A stretch of DNA of 8,929 bases. It comes from Ferrovum sp. (GTDB lineage Bacteria; Pseudomonadota; Gammaproteobacteria; Burkholderiales; Ferrovaceae). This document shows, in pieces, positions 1 to 5,862 of this stretch; position 1 is the stretch's first letter; every line of letters starts with the position of its first letter. The stretch spans positions 1 through 8,929 of the forward strand of contig DAIDKJ010000045.1 of NCBI GenBank assembly GCA_027450105.1, read 5' to 3'. The translations under genes were made by a program, and so were the position numbers. The notes beneath the pieces are model-generated. The model saw only the letters and a program-made list of their open reading frames with translations, searched no databases and had not been told where the DNA came from.

Positions 1-399
1 CACGTGATCGATCAATTCCAGGGGGACATCCTGCAAGGCCGCAGTGCCTGTGGTGGCTGAACCCACTTTTACACCATCCACCAAAACCAGGACATGGTCG
101 CTATTGGTGCCGCGCATGAAGACGCTCAGCGGTTGTCCTGGTCCTCCCACGCTGGAGACATTCAGTCCCATTTGACCGCGCAGCAGATCGAACATGCTCT
201 GCGCCTGGGAGCGCTCGATGTCTTGACGGGTAATGAGCGTGACAGAAGACAGCGTGTCGTCCACTGTTTCGCTGGTGCGTGTGGCGGTGACAACCAAGGG
301 ATCGAGTGTGGCAGCTGGGGCGGATTGGTCTTCGGCGTACACGGGGGGCAAAGCGCAGAGGAGGGGCAGAAAGGCCCCAAGACGAATAGCGGATTTCAT
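1..399 (-). CDS. btuB: TonB-dependent outer-membrane receptor, BtuB-like (vitamin B12), 5' part only
   Basis: The first 133 codons of a TonB-dependent receptor are present; the gene continues past the left edge. The protein starts with a signal peptide (MKSAIR, hydrophobic core, likely cleavage after VYA at residue 22). A TonB box follows at residues 33-41 (DPLVVTATR), close to that of BtuB. The plug domain then begins, with the family pattern of SETVDD, LITRQDIE, a region around LLRGQMGLNV, an FMRGTNSDHVLVLVDG motif and a DVPLELI turn. Such receptors bind substrate at the cell surface and take it into the periplasm using TonB-ExbB-ExbD energy. The B12 assignment rests on the TonB box and on the cobalamin riboswitch in the leader; another corrinoid is possible. 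The start ATG (397-399) has AGGGAG five bases upstream. The frame has no stop before the window edge. Confidence 0.88.
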   Translation of the reverse strand, partial: MKSAIRLGAFLPLLCALPPVYAEDQSAPAATLDPLVVTATRTSETVDDTLSSVTLITRQDIERSQAQSMFDLLRGQMGLNVSSVGGPGQPLSVFMRGTNSDHVLVLVDGVKVGSATTGTAALQDVPLELIDHV

Positions 400-403
400 T
401 GAA

Positions 404-424
404 TCTCCCTGTAATGGACAGGGA
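404..424 (-). promoter_or_regulatory. Shine-Dalgarno of btuB buried in a hairpin
   Basis: On the minus strand the start codon is preceded by ACAGGGAGATTCA. The Shine-Dalgarno core AGGGAG (405-410) is almost wholly inside a perfect 7-bp inverted repeat: TCCCTGT (406-412), a five-base loop (413-417) and ACAGGGA (418-424). In the RNA this hairpin would block ribosome access. This fits a cobalamin riboswitch that acts on translation. There is no U-tract after this hairpin to suggest a terminator. Pairing is read directly from the sequence; the regulatory role is inferred. Confidence 0.6.
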
Positions 425-463
425 AACACCTGGGATATATCGAAATAAAGGCGAAACAACACC

Positions 464-479
464 CATGCCGGAAGGCATG
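464..479 (-). promoter_or_regulatory. Hairpin in btuB leader between kissing hairpin and SD hairpin
   Basis: A perfect 6-bp inverted repeat is seen: CATGCC (464-469), a four-base loop, and GGCATG (474-479). On the minus strand it is followed by GGTGTTGTTTCG, which is only mildly U-rich, so it is a poor intrinsic terminator. It may be a spacer element or part of an alternative fold of the riboswitch expression platform. Its function is unknown. Confidence 0.35.
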
Positions 480-486
480 TCCGAAC

Positions 487-502
487 ACTGCTACCCCGCA
501 GT
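487..502 (-). promoter_or_regulatory. Candidate kissing-loop hairpin (P13/L13) of the cobalamin riboswitch
   Basis: On the minus strand the stem ACTGC/GCAGT (5 bp, perfect) presents a six-base loop, GGGGTA. That loop can pair over its whole length, with one G-U pair, to TGCCCC in the conserved core (650-655 on the plus strand), which corresponds to loop L5 of the aptamer. In cobalamin riboswitches an L5-L13 kissing interaction is what the ligand stabilises to switch expression off. Stem and complementarity are seen directly; their assignment as P13/L13 follows family architecture. Confidence 0.6.
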
Positions 503-540
503 ATTTCCAGTGCGCCAGAACATCTGGCGACTTGCGGCGT

Positions 541-716
541 GGGGCCGGTATCCGGGCTCATCCAACAACCTTTGTCGTCTTCCCGGATCATGGGCGTCAA
601 CCTTCTGATCCAGTGACTGTGATGACAAAGTAAAAGATTTACCGTTGCGGGGGCAGCACAGGGATTGCACCTGTTTCCCGTTTAACCTGGTCATGGAATT
701 CATGGCCAGGCACCCC
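541..716 (-). promoter_or_regulatory. Cobalamin riboswitch aptamer
   Basis: Read on the minus strand, this has the ordered signature of the family. GGTGCC lies at the 5' side (709-714), followed by an imperfect stem CCTGG...CCAGG (687-711) and the core TTAAACGGGAAAC. GGTGCAATCC, GCTGCCCCCGCAAC and GGTAA come next (about 638-672). A CACTG-type segment (near 611-616), GGGAAGACG, and the B12 box AGCCCGGATACCGGCC (543-558) complete it. GGGG near 712-715 can pair with CCCC near 541-544 to close P1. The element senses a cobalamin and lowers expression of the downstream uptake gene. A further perfect hairpin, CGCCAGA/TCTGGCG (513-529), lies between P1 and the kissing hairpin. Confidence 0.92.
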
Positions 717-735
717 GATGTGAACCATTCACATC
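717..735. repeat. Perfect 8-bp inverted repeat at 5' end of btuB leader
   Basis: The arms GATGTGAA (717-724) and TTCACATC (728-735) are exact reverse complements around a CCA loop. It lies directly 5' of the riboswitch aptamer on the minus strand and just downstream of the predicted transcription start near 739. In RNA it would form a 5'-terminal hairpin, possibly protecting the leader. As DNA it could be an operator. Nothing in the sequence decides between these. Confidence 0.5.
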
Positions 736-745
736 TGCTGCGCGC

Positions 746-754
746 ATTGTAACA
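746..754 (-). promoter_or_regulatory. Extended -10 promoter for btuB leader
   Basis: The minus strand reads TGTTACAAT, an extended -10 element (TG-N-TACAAT, five of six matches to TATAAT). The region where a -35 box should lie (about 768-774) is T-rich but has no good match, as is common with extended -10 promoters. Initiation would fall near 739, leaving the 717-735 hairpin and the riboswitch at the start of the RNA. Confidence 0.45.
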
Positions 755-898
755 GAAAGATTCCGGAAAAATCCCACTGCATGCCTTCCTGTGGCACAAG
801 CCTGTGCTGCTCTTCGGGCACCTGTTCGGTCTTGAATGCGGGATAGTGGACACTCTCGTGTTTTCTCCATCAATCGTTTTCCAGGGAGCATTTGAGCG

Positions 899-1639
899 AT
901 GAACTGTGGTTTTACAAGAAAAAGTCTGGTGATGGTGATTGGGGCAAGTTTGGCACTCAGTGGCTGTGCGGCCACCCAAACGGCCCTGGCCCATCGAAAT
1001 CTGAACGTCAGCTCCCGGATGTCCGAGACCATCTTTCTGGATCCGGTTCCGGAGCGACAGCGCACCATATATGTCCAGGTACGCAATACCTCCGACCAAG
1101 CGTTGAATACCACTCATATTGCGCAGGAATTGTCCCAGGCGTTATTGGCCAAGGGGTATCAGACGGTGTCGTCCGAGCAAGCGCATTATGTGTTGCAAGC
1201 CAACGTGTTGGCCATCGGAAAAATGGACGAAGCCGCTGCACAATCGGCACTACAAGCAGGTTTCGGTGGCGCGCTCGTGGGCATGACTCTGGCCTCCACC
1301 GCACAATCCAGTTTGCGTGGTGTGGCAGGGGGGGCCATTGCCGGTGGTCTGAGCGAAATGCTTGCCGACACGCTGGTAAAAAATGTGACTTATTCCGCCA
1401 TCACGGACATTCAGATCAGCGAGGCCGCGGTCCCGGCATCCAATGGCAATTCCGGCCATGCCGGTCTGGACGCGGCGGCGGTAAAAAAATCGCCTTCGGG
1501 GGTGCAGCAGGGTTCGGGGCGCTGGAGCTATTACCGCACACGGATGGTCAGCACGGCCAATCAGGTGAATCTGTCCTTCGATGAAGCGCTGCCGCAGTTA
1601 CAGAATCAATGGGTGCACGCCCTATCGGGTTTGTTTTGA
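899..1639 (+). CDS. traT: TraT-family outer-membrane lipoprotein (complement resistance / surface exclusion type)
   Basis: A 246-residue lipoprotein, about the usual length of TraT. Residues 1-23 form a lipoprotein signal with lipobox LSGC (Cys23). The following AA, rather than Asp at +2, predicts sorting to the outer membrane. Family landmarks are SETIFLDPV near 42-50, a VRNTSDQ segment, QANVLAIGKMD, an Ala/Gly-rich stretch at about 120-155, a VKNVTYSAITDIQISE block and a YRTRMVSTANQVNLSFDEA block near the C terminus. Plasmid TraT reduces mating between donor cells and confers serum resistance; chromosomal homologues are of unclear role. AGGGAG lies about 12 bases before the ATG. No conjugation genes are nearby, so the surface-exclusion role is doubtful here. 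No convincing promoter was found in the 150 bases upstream. The gene overlaps the next by one base. Confidence 0.85.
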   Translation: MNCGFTRKSLVMVIGASLALSGCAATQTALAHRNLNVSSRMSETIFLDPVPERQRTIYVQVRNTSDQALNTTHIAQELSQALLAKGYQTVSSEQAHYVLQANVLAIGKMDEAAAQSALQAGFGGALVGMTLASTAQSSLRGVAGGAIAGGLSEMLADTLVKNVTYSAITDIQISEAAVPASNGNSGHAGLDAAAVKKSPSGVQQGSGRWSYYRTRMVSTANQVNLSFDEALPQLQNQWVHALSGLF

Positions 1640-2976
1640 TGGTAAGGGTTCCCCCTGTGGATATTCCACCGGCGCCGCAGGACTGGTCGTTGGATGCGCG
1701 ACAGATTTTGCAGCGCTATTTTGGGTATGAGCAATTTCGTGCCGAGCAGGCGGCCATCATTCACCATGTGGCGGCGGGGGGAAATGCCCTGGTCCTGATG
1801 CCCACGGGCGGTGGCAAATCCCTGTGTTACCAGATCCCCGCTCTGTTACGACCCGGGGTGTCCCTGGTGATTTCACCGCTCATCGCGCTCATGCAGGATC
1901 AGGTCAACGCCCTGCAACAGCGGGGAATCCCGGCCGCGTATCTCAATTCCACTCTCAAGGCCTCGGCGGTACAGAGTCTATATCTGGCCTTGCAGCAGCA
2001 AAGGCTGAAATTGCTCTATATTGCCCCGGAGCGTTTGGTGCAACCCGGATTGCTATCCTTGCTCGATCGCCTGTATGCCCAACAAGGGCTGGGCGTGTTT
2101 GCCATCGACGAAGCCCATTGCATTGCCCAATGGGGGCATGATTTTCGTCCTGAATACCGGCAATTGACGCTCCTGCACCAGCGCTATCCCCAAATTCCTC
2201 GAGTTGCTCTGACCGCGACGGCTGATCAGCAGACGCGTCGGGAAATTCTGACGCAATTGCAACTGGAAAGCGCCCGGCAATTCATCAGCAGTTTCGATCG
2301 TCCCAACTTACGCTATGCCGTTGTAGAAAAGCACCATCCCGGGGCACAAATCCAATGGTTCCTGCAGCATCGTCATCGCCAGCATGCGGGAATCATCTAT
2401 TGTCAATCCCGCCGTCAGGTGGAGCAAAGCGCTCAGTGGTTGAATCAGCGGGGCTGGTCGGTTCTGCCCTATCATGCAGGCCTGGAGACATCGATCCGGG
2501 AAGTCAATCAGCGCCGTTTTTTGTCGGGCTCGGTGCAAATCATGGTGGCCACGATTGCCTTCGGCATGGGAGTCGACAAGGCCGATGTGCGCTTTGTGAT
2601 TCATCTGGAATGTCCACGCTCCCTGGAGGGGTATTACCAGGAAACGGGCCGGGCAGGGCGGGATGGTGATCTTTCAGAGGTGTTGCTGTTGTATCATCCC
2701 CAGGATGTATTCCGGCAATATGCCCGGTTACGGCAGCAGATTCCGGAGCGTTCACGTCAGGCCTGCGAACGGACAAAATTGCAGGCGATGGAGCAATTTT
2801 GCCGAACAACCCGTTGTCGGCGCACCCAACTGCTGGCCTATTTTGGGGAGTGCGCTGCGCCCCTTTGTTCGGGCTGTGATCGGTGTAATCCGGATTACCT
2901 GAGCTGGGTTGGCCCGCAACGGCGCCACCATTCGGTGGCAGCGGCTTTGCAACGTATCCTGGAAGAGTCATCCTGA
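1639..2976 (+). CDS. recQ: RecQ-family DNA helicase, short form lacking winged-helix and HRDC domains
   Basis: An ATP-dependent 3'-5' DNA helicase of superfamily 2, 445 residues from ATG 1639. Seen in order are motif 0 (FGYEQFRAEQ, 28-37), Walker A (PTGGGKS, 55-61), Ia (LVISPLIALMQDQ), DEAH (157-160) with the RecQ aromatic-rich loop IAQWGHDFRPEY, III (ALTATA), IV (GIIYCQSRR), V (FGMGVDKADV) and VI (YYQETGRAGRDG). The zinc-binding domain follows, with Cys393, 410, 413 and 416 at the same 17-3-3 spacing as E. coli RecQ. Only 29 residues come after it, whereas full-length RecQ (about 600) continues into winged-helix and HRDC domains. The stop is followed within 34 bases by a tRNA, so no missing part lies downstream. 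ATG overlaps the traT stop (TGATG), suggesting coupling; GTG at 1657 with AAGGG before it is an alternative start. An open frame extends upstream to 1609, but that lies inside traT. Confidence 0.92.
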   Translation: MVRVPPVDIPPAPQDWSLDARQILQRYFGYEQFRAEQAAIIHHVAAGGNALVLMPTGGGKSLCYQIPALLRPGVSLVISPLIALMQDQVNALQQRGIPAAYLNSTLKASAVQSLYLALQQQRLKLLYIAPERLVQPGLLSLLDRLYAQQGLGVFAIDEAHCIAQWGHDFRPEYRQLTLLHQRYPQIPRVALTATADQQTRREILTQLQLESARQFISSFDRPNLRYAVVEKHHPGAQIQWFLQHRHRQHAGIIYCQSRRQVEQSAQWLNQRGWSVLPYHAGLETSIREVNQRRFLSGSVQIMVATIAFGMGVDKADVRFVIHLECPRSLEGYYQETGRAGRDGDLSEVLLLYHPQDVFRQYARLRQQIPERSRQACERTKLQAMEQFCRTTRCRRTQLLAYFGECAAPLCSGCDRCNPDYLSWVGPQRRHHSVAAALQRILEESS

Positions 2977-3000
2977 CTGGGTGGTTCTTTCTGCTAAAAT
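2973..3000 (+). promoter_or_regulatory. Promoter of tRNA-Leu
   Basis: A -35-like CTGACT (2973-2978) is separated by 16 bases from TAAAAT (2995-3000). Initiation would be near 3007, only a few bases before the mature tRNA 5' end at 3010. The -35 box includes the TGA stop codon of recQ (2974-2976). Confidence 0.55.
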
Positions 3001-3009
3001 GCACAGTGC

Positions 3010-3097
3010 GCCCGGATGGTGAAATTGGTAGACACAAGGGACTTAAAATCCCTCGGCCATTGCGGCTGTGCCGGTTCGACCCCGGCTCCGGGCACCA
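3010..3097 (+). tRNA. tRNA-Leu (anticodon TAA)
   Basis: An 88-base tRNA with a complete cloverleaf. Acceptor arms are GCCCGGA (3010-3016) and TCCGGGC (3087-3093), followed by A and an encoded CCA. The D-loop region is TGGTGAAATTGGTAGAC. The anticodon stem AGGGA/TCCCT encloses the loop CTTAAAA with anticodon TAA at 3044-3046. A long variable arm typical of class II leucine tRNAs follows (about 3054-3070), then the T arm with GGTTCGA. It closely resembles E. coli tRNA-Leu(UAA). It decodes UUA and, by wobble, UUG. Confidence 0.97.
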
Positions 3098-3103
3098 GCG
3101 GCT

Positions 3104-3172
3104 TTAAATAGCGGTTCGCCTAGCGCATGGCTTTGCCGCATGCAGTCGCAGAACTTCTTCGACATTACGCAT
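3104..3172 (-). pseudogene. Possible N-terminal remnant of an IS21-family IstA transposase
   Basis: The frame from ATG 3172 reads MRNVEEVLRLHAAKPCARR and ends at TAA (3104-3106). Preceded in frame by GRLS, the phrase RLSMRNVEEVLRLHAA resembles the N terminus of IstA proteins of the IS408/IS1162 type, where a similar stretch leads into a helix-turn-helix. The similarity is lost after about residue 14, shortly before the tRNA. The frame stays open upstream to an ATG at 3328, but that part is not recognised. This is recognition by eye of a very short stretch; chance similarity is possible. Confidence 0.3.
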
Positions 3173-3297
3173 GGATAACCGTCCATTGTTGATGTGGAAT
3201 ACCCGGGTGTAGGCGTCGCACCCGACGAACGCGCCGGCGGTGGGCAAGTCAAATCCGGAGAAGATCAGATTTTTTATCAAAAGCGTTTGTACGTAGA

Positions 3298-3432
3298 ATG
3301 GAAATGCAGCGAATTGACGCGACAACAATCATGCTGGCAGACCGACTGGAAAAGTGGGCCCATCAATACAAAACCGCAGGTATGCATCAGGGCATACAGC
3401 AAGGGTTTAGCCCGGCATACTCAGTTCATTGA
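3298..3432 (+). pseudogene. C-terminal remnant resembling Rpn/YhgA-like PD-(D/E)XK nuclease-transposase
   Basis: The 44-codon frame contains IMLADRLEKWAHQYKTAG followed by MHQGIQQGF, then SPAYSVH and a TGA. This matches the C-terminal pattern of Rpn (recombination-promoting nuclease) and related DUF4351-type proteins: MLAERxxEW, a charged linker, then QGxQQG repeats. The catalytic N-terminal part is absent upstream; the frame there is open for a while but unlike the family. It is probably a decayed fragment rather than a functional small protein. No good ribosome binding site precedes ATG 3298 or ATG 3304. Confidence 0.42.
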
Positions 3433-3561
3433 AGTGAGGTGATCCGAAAGAGGTTATGAATGGCTGGCCGGGTAAGGCGATACAGATTGGAGCGCAGGGG
3501 CCTGCTCACTCTGCAGAGTCTGAGCCACCCGCTAGAAGGCATATTTACGGCGTCGCTGCTA

Positions 3562-3599
3562 GTGATCCCCCCGCATCATTCCTGACTAGGGGGCATCAC
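3562..3599 (-). terminator. Weak candidate hairpin at the 3' end of the HD-GYP gene
   Basis: GTGATCCCCC (3562-3571) can pair with GGGGG-C-ATCAC (3589-3599), with one bulged base and a long loop of 17 bases. The stem overlaps the stop codon of the HD-GYP gene. No U-tract follows on the minus strand, so intrinsic termination is unlikely to be strong. Confidence 0.2.
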
Positions 3600-4434
3600 C
3601 CAAGGCGCGTGCGGCCGCTTGCACCAACTGCGTGATGAGCGCATGATCGACCTCTGGTTCCAGTTCTGCGGGTGTTCCATGGTCATCGGTTTCGGCAATG
3701 CGGATGCGGCCGTTTTCCCGGATGACGGTGGTCTTGTAGCCGCAATTGCGGCAGTACACATGGGCGCCCGTATCCTGATCACGTCGTACGACGATGATGG
3801 GTCCGCATGCGGGGCACTCTTGTAACGGAATGCCTGCGTCCGAGTGCCCTACGATGTGGTTTAACGCGCCCGATGCGCCCAACGTCATGAAAAGCGTTCC
3901 CAGAGTGCCGTCAAACTGCCGACCCAGCTGTTGGTCGATGATGATCAAGGCCTGCTCCACCGGCATGCCACGCCGATAGGGGCGCGTACTGGTCATGGCA
4001 TCGAAAGCATCGGTGATTCCAATGATACGCGCGTCGATTGGGATGTCTGGTGCTGTCAGGTGTTGTGGATAGCCCTTCCCATCCGGCATCTCATGGTGCG
4101 AGTACACGGCAGCTTGCACCAAGGGGGCCAGAGGGTGACCGGAAATCAAGCGAAAACCCACTTCCGGATGGGTTTTGATCACTTCGTACTCATGATCAGT
4201 CAGCCGTTCAGGCTTGTTCAGGATGGCATCCGGAACACCGATTTTACCCAAATCGTGCAGAAATCCCCCCAAAGCAATACGCGCCACATCGATTTCTGGG
4301 ACGCCCGCTGCCTCGGCCAATAGGTAAGAAAACTGGGCCACCCGCCACAAGTGACCACCGGTGTAGGGGTCACGCGCTTCCACCATCGAGGCCATGACGA
4401 ACAGGGATTTCAGCAAATCTTCAAGATGGTTCAT
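3586..4434 (-). CDS. Stand-alone HD-GYP domain protein with C-terminal zinc-ribbon-like segment
   Basis: A 282-residue protein of the HD-GYP class, metal-dependent phosphodiesterases that usually hydrolyse cyclic di-GMP. Seen from the ATG start: VEARDPYTGGHLWRV near 18-32; the HD pair at 60-61 in FLHDLGKIGVPD; HP near 89; HHExxDGxGYP at 113-123; and DAFDAMTSTRPYR near 142-154. So the metal ligands and GYP signature are intact. After residue 200 comes CPAC (207, 210) and CRNC (228, 231), a plausible four-Cys zinc ribbon, followed by a Glu-rich tail. There is no N-terminal receiver, PAS or membrane segment, so it is probably cytosolic. ATG 4434 is preferred: AGAGG lies nine bases upstream. A TTG two codons earlier (4440) is too close to that site. 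It is divergent from the flavoprotein gene. Confidence 0.87.
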   Translation of the reverse strand: MNHLEDLLKSLFVMASMVEARDPYTGGHLWRVAQFSYLLAEAAGVPEIDVARIALGGFLHDLGKIGVPDAILNKPERLTDHEYEVIKTHPEVGFRLISGHPLAPLVQAAVYSHHEMPDGKGYPQHLTAPDIPIDARIIGITDAFDAMTSTRPYRRGMPVEQALIIIDQQLGRQFDGTLGTLFMTLGASGALNHIVGHSDAGIPLQECPACGPIIVVRRDQDTGAHVYCRNCGYKTTVIRENGRIRIAETDDHGTPAELEPEVDHALITQLVQAAARALGDAP

Positions 4435-4546
4435 GGGCAAATACCTCTGGCCCTCTGTGAGGTTCGGGAATGGTCAAGGAAACGCCATGCCAGGGTATCG
4501 ATGCTCAGGTGCATTTCTACACGGCACTAAGGAGAATACATCAAAT

Positions 4547-4574
4547 TTGGATCGGTGAAGACTTTGGCTATACT
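4547..4574 (+). promoter_or_regulatory. Promoter for the flavoprotein gene, likely giving a leaderless mRNA
   Basis: TTGGAT (4547-4552) and TATACT (4569-4574) are separated by 16 bases. Transcription would start about seven bases after the -10 box, at or next to the ATG at 4582. An AAGGAG sequence at 4529-4534 is upstream of this promoter and too far from any start codon in the right frame to act as the ribosome binding site. Confidence 0.45.
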
Positions 4575-4581
4575 TGCCCCG

Positions 4582-5763
4582 ATGGAAACCAAGCGCAAAT
4601 GGGATGTCATCATTATCGGGGCGGGTGCAGCCGGGATGATGTGTGCGGCACGAGCCGGGCAACGCGGACGCCGAGTGTTGCTGATGGATCATCGTCAAAA
4701 AATTGGGGAGAAGATACGGATTTCCGGTGGTGGCCATTGCAATTTCACCAATCTTCACTGTAGTCCGGATCATTTTCTGTCCATGAATCCGGAGTTCTGC
4801 CGCTCTGCATTGGCGCGCTTTACGCCCCAGCACTTTATCCATATGGTCGAGCGCTACCAAATCCCCTACCATGAAAAGCACCTCGGGCAGTTGTTTTGCG
4901 ATGGCAGCGCGGTTCAGATCATCCACATGCTGCAAGCAGAATGCGCTCTAGGGCATGTGGCTTGGCGCATGCCCTGCAAGATTGACGCGGTGTTTCAGAA
5001 AAATGGCCAGTTTGTGGTGGCGACGGATCACGGTGACGATGTTTCTGGCGCGCTGGTGGTGGCTACCGGAGGGCTGTCGATCCCCAAAATTGGAGCCTCG
5101 CCCTTTGCGTACCGGCTAGCCAAACAATTCGGTCTGGATGTGGTCCCTCCTCGGCCGGGACTGGTGCCATTGTCCATCGACCCTGACACGATGGCAGGTT
5201 TCGGGGATCTTTCCGGTATTTCCATGCCCGTGGAAGTGTCTTGCCATGCAGGACGTTTTCGGGAGAGCCTCCTGTTTACCCATCAGGGGCTATCGGGACC
5301 AGCCATCTTGCAAATTTCTTCCTATTGGAACAGAGGGGATTGCATCCACCTCAATCTGCTTCCCGACCATGACATTCTGGCTTGGCTCAGTGCCAAACGC
5401 TCTCATCGGGGGCGGGTCGATCATCTTCTGGCCGAAGTATGGCCTCGACGCTTTGCCCAGCAGTGGTGTATGACTTACGGGTTGCACCGAGAGATGAACC
5501 AAATGACCTTTGAAGCGTTACAGCAATTGGGTGAGGCATTGGCCAACTGGCGCATCAAGCCCTCGGGAACACTGGGTTATAACAAGGCGGAAGTAACTCT
5601 GGGCGGGGTGGATACGCACGGGTTATCCTCAAAGACCATGGAATCCCGGGCGGTTCCCGGTCTGTATTTTATCGGTGAGGCAGTGGACGTAACGGGACAA
5701 CTGGGCGGTTTCAATTTTCAGTGGGCCTGGTCCAGCGGCCATGCGGCCGGCTTGGCGCTCTGA
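4582..5763 (+). CDS. NAD(P)/FAD-dependent oxidoreductase, BaiN/YhiN (HI0933-like) family
   Basis: A flavoprotein of 393 residues, the usual size of this family. An N-terminal Rossmann motif (DVIIIGAGAAG, 8-18) binds the FAD ADP moiety. The family signature GEKIRISGGGHCNFTN follows at about 44-59, then VVATGGLSIPKIGA. LLFTHQGLSGPAIL is in the middle. The C-terminal signature GEAVDVTGQLGGFNFQWAWSSG lies near the end (about 364-386). Members are cytosolic; some act in bile-acid dehydroxylation (BaiN), but most have no known substrate, so the function is open. ATG 4582 puts the Rossmann strand at the expected position. A GTG start nine codons earlier (4555) is possible but lacks a spaced ribosome binding site. 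The gene has its own promoter and is divergent from the HD-GYP gene. Confidence 0.9.
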   Translation: METKRKWDVIIIGAGAAGMMCAARAGQRGRRVLLMDHRQKIGEKIRISGGGHCNFTNLHCSPDHFLSMNPEFCRSALARFTPQHFIHMVERYQIPYHEKHLGQLFCDGSAVQIIHMLQAECALGHVAWRMPCKIDAVFQKNGQFVVATDHGDDVSGALVVATGGLSIPKIGASPFAYRLAKQFGLDVVPPRPGLVPLSIDPDTMAGFGDLSGISMPVEVSCHAGRFRESLLFTHQGLSGPAILQISSYWNRGDCIHLNLLPDHDILAWLSAKRSHRGRVDHLLAEVWPRRFAQQWCMTYGLHREMNQMTFEALQQLGEALANWRIKPSGTLGYNKAEVTLGGVDTHGLSSKTMESRAVPGLYFIGEAVDVTGQLGGFNFQWAWSSGHAAGLAL

Positions 5764-5862
5764 GCAACCCTGCCCGTTGGCTCCCCAGGCTTGCGCTGTT
5801 TGGAGGGCAGTGTGCCCTGCTCTTGGAGGCGTAGCGCTTCACGATTCTGTGGGGGCGGAATG

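Larger units (their letters stand above)
3098..3585. other. Intergenic scar downstream of tRNA with gene remnants
   Basis: This stretch of 488 bases has no intact gene. It contains the two remnants listed separately (3104-3172 minus and 3298-3432 plus). From 3433 to 3561 I see nothing recognisable beyond short chance frames. A tRNA 3' end followed by fragments of mobile-type genes is what an old insertion site looks like. I found no second copy of the tRNA 3' end in the window, so there is no direct evidence of att repeats. Confidence 0.5.

Noticed and set aside
94..402. Plus-strand open frame of about 100 codons antisense to the btuB start
   Set aside because: It mirrors the well-supported receptor coding region, has no ribosome binding site and no recognisable protein features.
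491..1117. Long minus-strand open frames over the btuB leader and the start of traT
   Set aside because: They run through the riboswitch and antisense to a clear lipoprotein signal peptide; the translation looks random.
3070..3130. attL-type integration site at the tRNA-Leu 3' end
   Set aside because: No integrase gene and no second copy of the tRNA 3' sequence occur in the window, so an attachment site cannot be claimed.
3456..3635. Plus-strand frame of 59 codons starting MNGWPG
   Set aside because: It overlaps the 3' end of the HD-GYP gene antisense, its AGAGG is only two to three bases from the ATG, and the product is Pro/Ala-rich with no recognisable motif.
5804..5818. Perfect hairpin AGGGCA-GTG-TGCCCT after the flavoprotein gene, as a terminator
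   Set aside because: The stem is only 6 bp and is followed by GCTCTTGG rather than a U-tract, so I cannot support an intrinsic terminator.
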